64,000 nt of DNA, from assembly GCF_014652435.1 (NCBI RefSeq), contig NZ_BMYU01000001.1, positions 186,001 to 250,000 of the forward strand, given 5' to 3'. This DNA comes from Cognatundibacterium squillarum (GTDB lineage: Bacteria > Pseudomonadota > Gammaproteobacteria > Burkholderiales > Burkholderiaceae_D). Shown here piece after piece: positions 62,814-64,000 of the stretch (position 1 is its first letter; every line of letters starts with the position of its first letter). The notes below the pieces were generated by a model. It saw only the letters and a program-made list of their open reading frames with translations. It searched no databases and had not been told where the DNA came from. Made by a program: the position numbers and the translations under genes.

Positions 62814-63902
62814 ATGGCCAGATCAGGAATCCTCTATTCGGACGTTGCCAAAGCCGCGAGCCAGCTAACTGAACTCGGGCATCCGGTAACGGTTGATAAT
62901 GTGCGCAAAATGCTCGGAGATACCGGCAGTAAAAGTACGATTGCACCGTATCTGCGCCAGTGGCGCGAAAATCATGCACTGGAGAGCGAATCCTCCCGCC
63001 TGAAGCTGCCACCTTCCCTGCTGTCTGCTGTTCAGTCTTTATATGAAGGAATGCAGCAGGAGGCGGAAATCCGTTTCACGGAAGCAGAAAAGCAGCATGA
63101 AGAAGCCGTTGCAACGCTGCAGGCCGAATTGCACACGCTGAAAAAGCGATTAGACGAAAGTGCACAAGCCCATCAGGAAGCGTTGATGGAATTGCGCTTA
63201 AGTCAGAAAGAACATCGCAAAACGCTGGAAACACTGGAGCGCGAACGCTTACAAAGTCTGGCGCAGCAACAGCAAATCACCCTGCTGAATCAGCGCCTGA
63301 CCGACAAACTGCAGCACCTGCAAATGCAGGAAGAGCAATTGCAGCAGGCGCATCAGCAGTTTGAGCATTTTCAGGCGGCCAGCATGCGCCAGCGACAAGA
63401 AGAAACAGCAATGCATGAAGGTCGCCTGCAACTGGCAGAGCAGCAATTGCGCAAAACGCAGGCGCAATTGAGTGAAACGCAGGCGCAAGCCAAAGCCCAT
63501 GAATCGGATCTGCATAATCTGAGCCGTCTTTATGAGGCGGCACTGACATCACAGGCACAACTGAAGCAGCAACTGGAGTCTGAAAAATCGCAGTCTCTGA
63601 CGCTGAAACTGCAATTACAAAGCAGCGAAGAACAACAAAAACTCGTGCGTCTGCAGGCAGAAGATCATGAGCAGCGTCAGTTTGTGCTGGCAACCGAAAA
63701 AGCAAGGCTGGAAGAACGCCTGCATCTGCTGGAGCAGGAAATGCGCCGGATGCAGGAAAATCTGGGGACGCGTGAGCAGGAGCATCAGACTTTGCTCAGC
63801 ACCGTCGCCGATCTCAGCGCAGCACTGGTGCATCCGGAAGCGGAAACCAAAGAAAAGCCCGTCGCCGCGCCACGCAAGCGCCGCAAACCAGCCGCAGACT
63901 AA
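62814..63902 (+). CDS. KfrA-like DNA-binding coiled-coil protein
   Basis: 362 residues. The N-terminal 60 residues (LYSDVAKAASQLTELGHPVT; VRKMLGDTGSKSTIAPYLRQW) are a KfrA_N-type helix-turn-helix. Residues about 75-335 form one long Gln/Glu-rich coiled coil with short repeated phrases (LQEQQ, RLQLAEQQLRKTQAQLSETQ). The basic tail is PRKRRKP. KfrA is a plasmid segregation or nucleoid-type protein; chromosomal versions beside a tyrosine recombinase are known but their role is unclear. It may structure the DNA around the recombination sites or repress the recombinase. Confidence 0.85.
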   Translation: MARSGILYSDVAKAASQLTELGHPVTVDNVRKMLGDTGSKSTIAPYLRQWRENHALESESSRLKLPPSLLSAVQSLYEGMQQEAEIRFTEAEKQHEEAVATLQAELHTLKKRLDESAQAHQEALMELRLSQKEHRKTLETLERERLQSLAQQQQITLLNQRLTDKLQHLQMQEEQLQQAHQQFEHFQAASMRQRQEETAMHEGRLQLAEQQLRKTQAQLSETQAQAKAHESDLHNLSRLYEAALTSQAQLKQQLESEKSQSLTLKLQLQSSEEQQKLVRLQAEDHEQRQFVLATEKARLEERLHLLEQEMRRMQENLGTREQEHQTLLSTVADLSAALVHPEAETKEKPVAAPRKRRKPAAD

Positions 63903-63911
63903 TCATCTTGG

Positions 63912-63953
63912 TCGCCAGATTCAGCGCACATCACGTCGCTGACTCTGGCGACG
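63912..63953. repeat. Long hairpin after the KfrA-like gene
   Basis: GTCGCCAGA-t-TCAGCG-cacatcacgt-CGCTGA-c-TCTGGCGAC, 15 base pairs with one mismatch, nine bases past the stop. No T-run follows, so it is either a weak terminator or a structured DNA site. The last 47 bases of the window are otherwise unassigned. Confidence 0.65.
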
Positions 63954-64000
63954 ATCAGGATACATCTGCATGCTTCTGTTCGGAAAAGGCCGGCATCCCG

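Noticed and set aside
1..64000. tRNA or rRNA genes as integration sites
   Set aside because: No cloverleaf-like sequence or CCA-ended stem was recognised next to the recombinase or elsewhere in the window; a dedicated tRNA scan would settle this.

Overview
The window looks like a chromosomal segment of a Gram-negative betaproteobacterium, most likely Burkholderiales and plausibly Oxalobacteraceae. This is inferred from gene order (mltG-tmk-holB-pilZ diverging from ygfZ; alaA-hom; lolC-lolD; recJ) and from protein character; no rRNA marker is present. I found no tRNA, rRNA or CRISPR array.

Layout. 1-3153 holds most of a Pls/PosA-type NRPS-like membrane protein. 3.6-4.7 kb holds a DUF5694/TraB-like secreted protein. 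4.9-7.5 kb is an accessory patch with an immunity-like gene and an acetyltransferase. 7.6-14.5 kb is housekeeping: rlmJ, a GNAT, pilZ, holB, tmk, mltG, then ygfZ, DUF4936 and an NRDE protein. 14.6-17.8 kb is a repeat-rich array of small genes that follow short toxin tails. 17.9-21.8 kb holds an MFS symporter, hom and alaA. 22.2-29.8 kb is a complete arn-type operon for 4-amino-4-deoxy-L-arabinose modification of lipid A, with arnA split into two genes. 29.8-32.2 kb holds bcp and phoH. 32.3-33.6 kb is a second toxin/immunity cassette carrying a Hint-type pretoxin fragment. 34.0-38.7 kb is a MarR-controlled tripartite efflux operon. 38.9-48.8 kb holds a MFS-PlsC fusion, a giant alpha-2-macroglobulin and pbpC as one operon. 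49.0-53.0 kb holds lolC, lolD, a beta-barrel protein and a polysaccharide deacetylase. 53.0-57.8 kb holds a conserved protein, recJ and an M13 peptidase. 58.0-63.95 kb is an island: a 1008-residue HD plus GHKL ATPase, a tyrosine recombinase and a divergent KfrA-like DNA-binding coiled-coil protein.

The most interesting signal is not a gene. An 85-90 bp repeat occurs eight times, always between genes (6405, 7419, 17688, 32359, 33550, 38849, 58032, 61550). Three direct pairs bracket accessory cargo: an acetyltransferase, a Hint-toxin/immunity cassette and the HD-GHKL ATPase. One copy lies 25 bp from the recombinase gene. It looks like an integron-like cassette system with sites that do not match canonical attC; recombinase use of these sites is inference.

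A second, nested signal is a family of palindromic junction repeats built on GGCGCATT-NN-AATGCGCC. In the 14.6-17.6 kb array each copy ends in a short reading frame encoding a YGL motif. That frame runs into a toxin tail whose stop codon overlaps or abuts the start of the next small gene. I read this as an array of orphan polymorphic-toxin tails with immunity genes. Similar cassettes lie at 4.9-5.8 and 32.5-33.5 kb.
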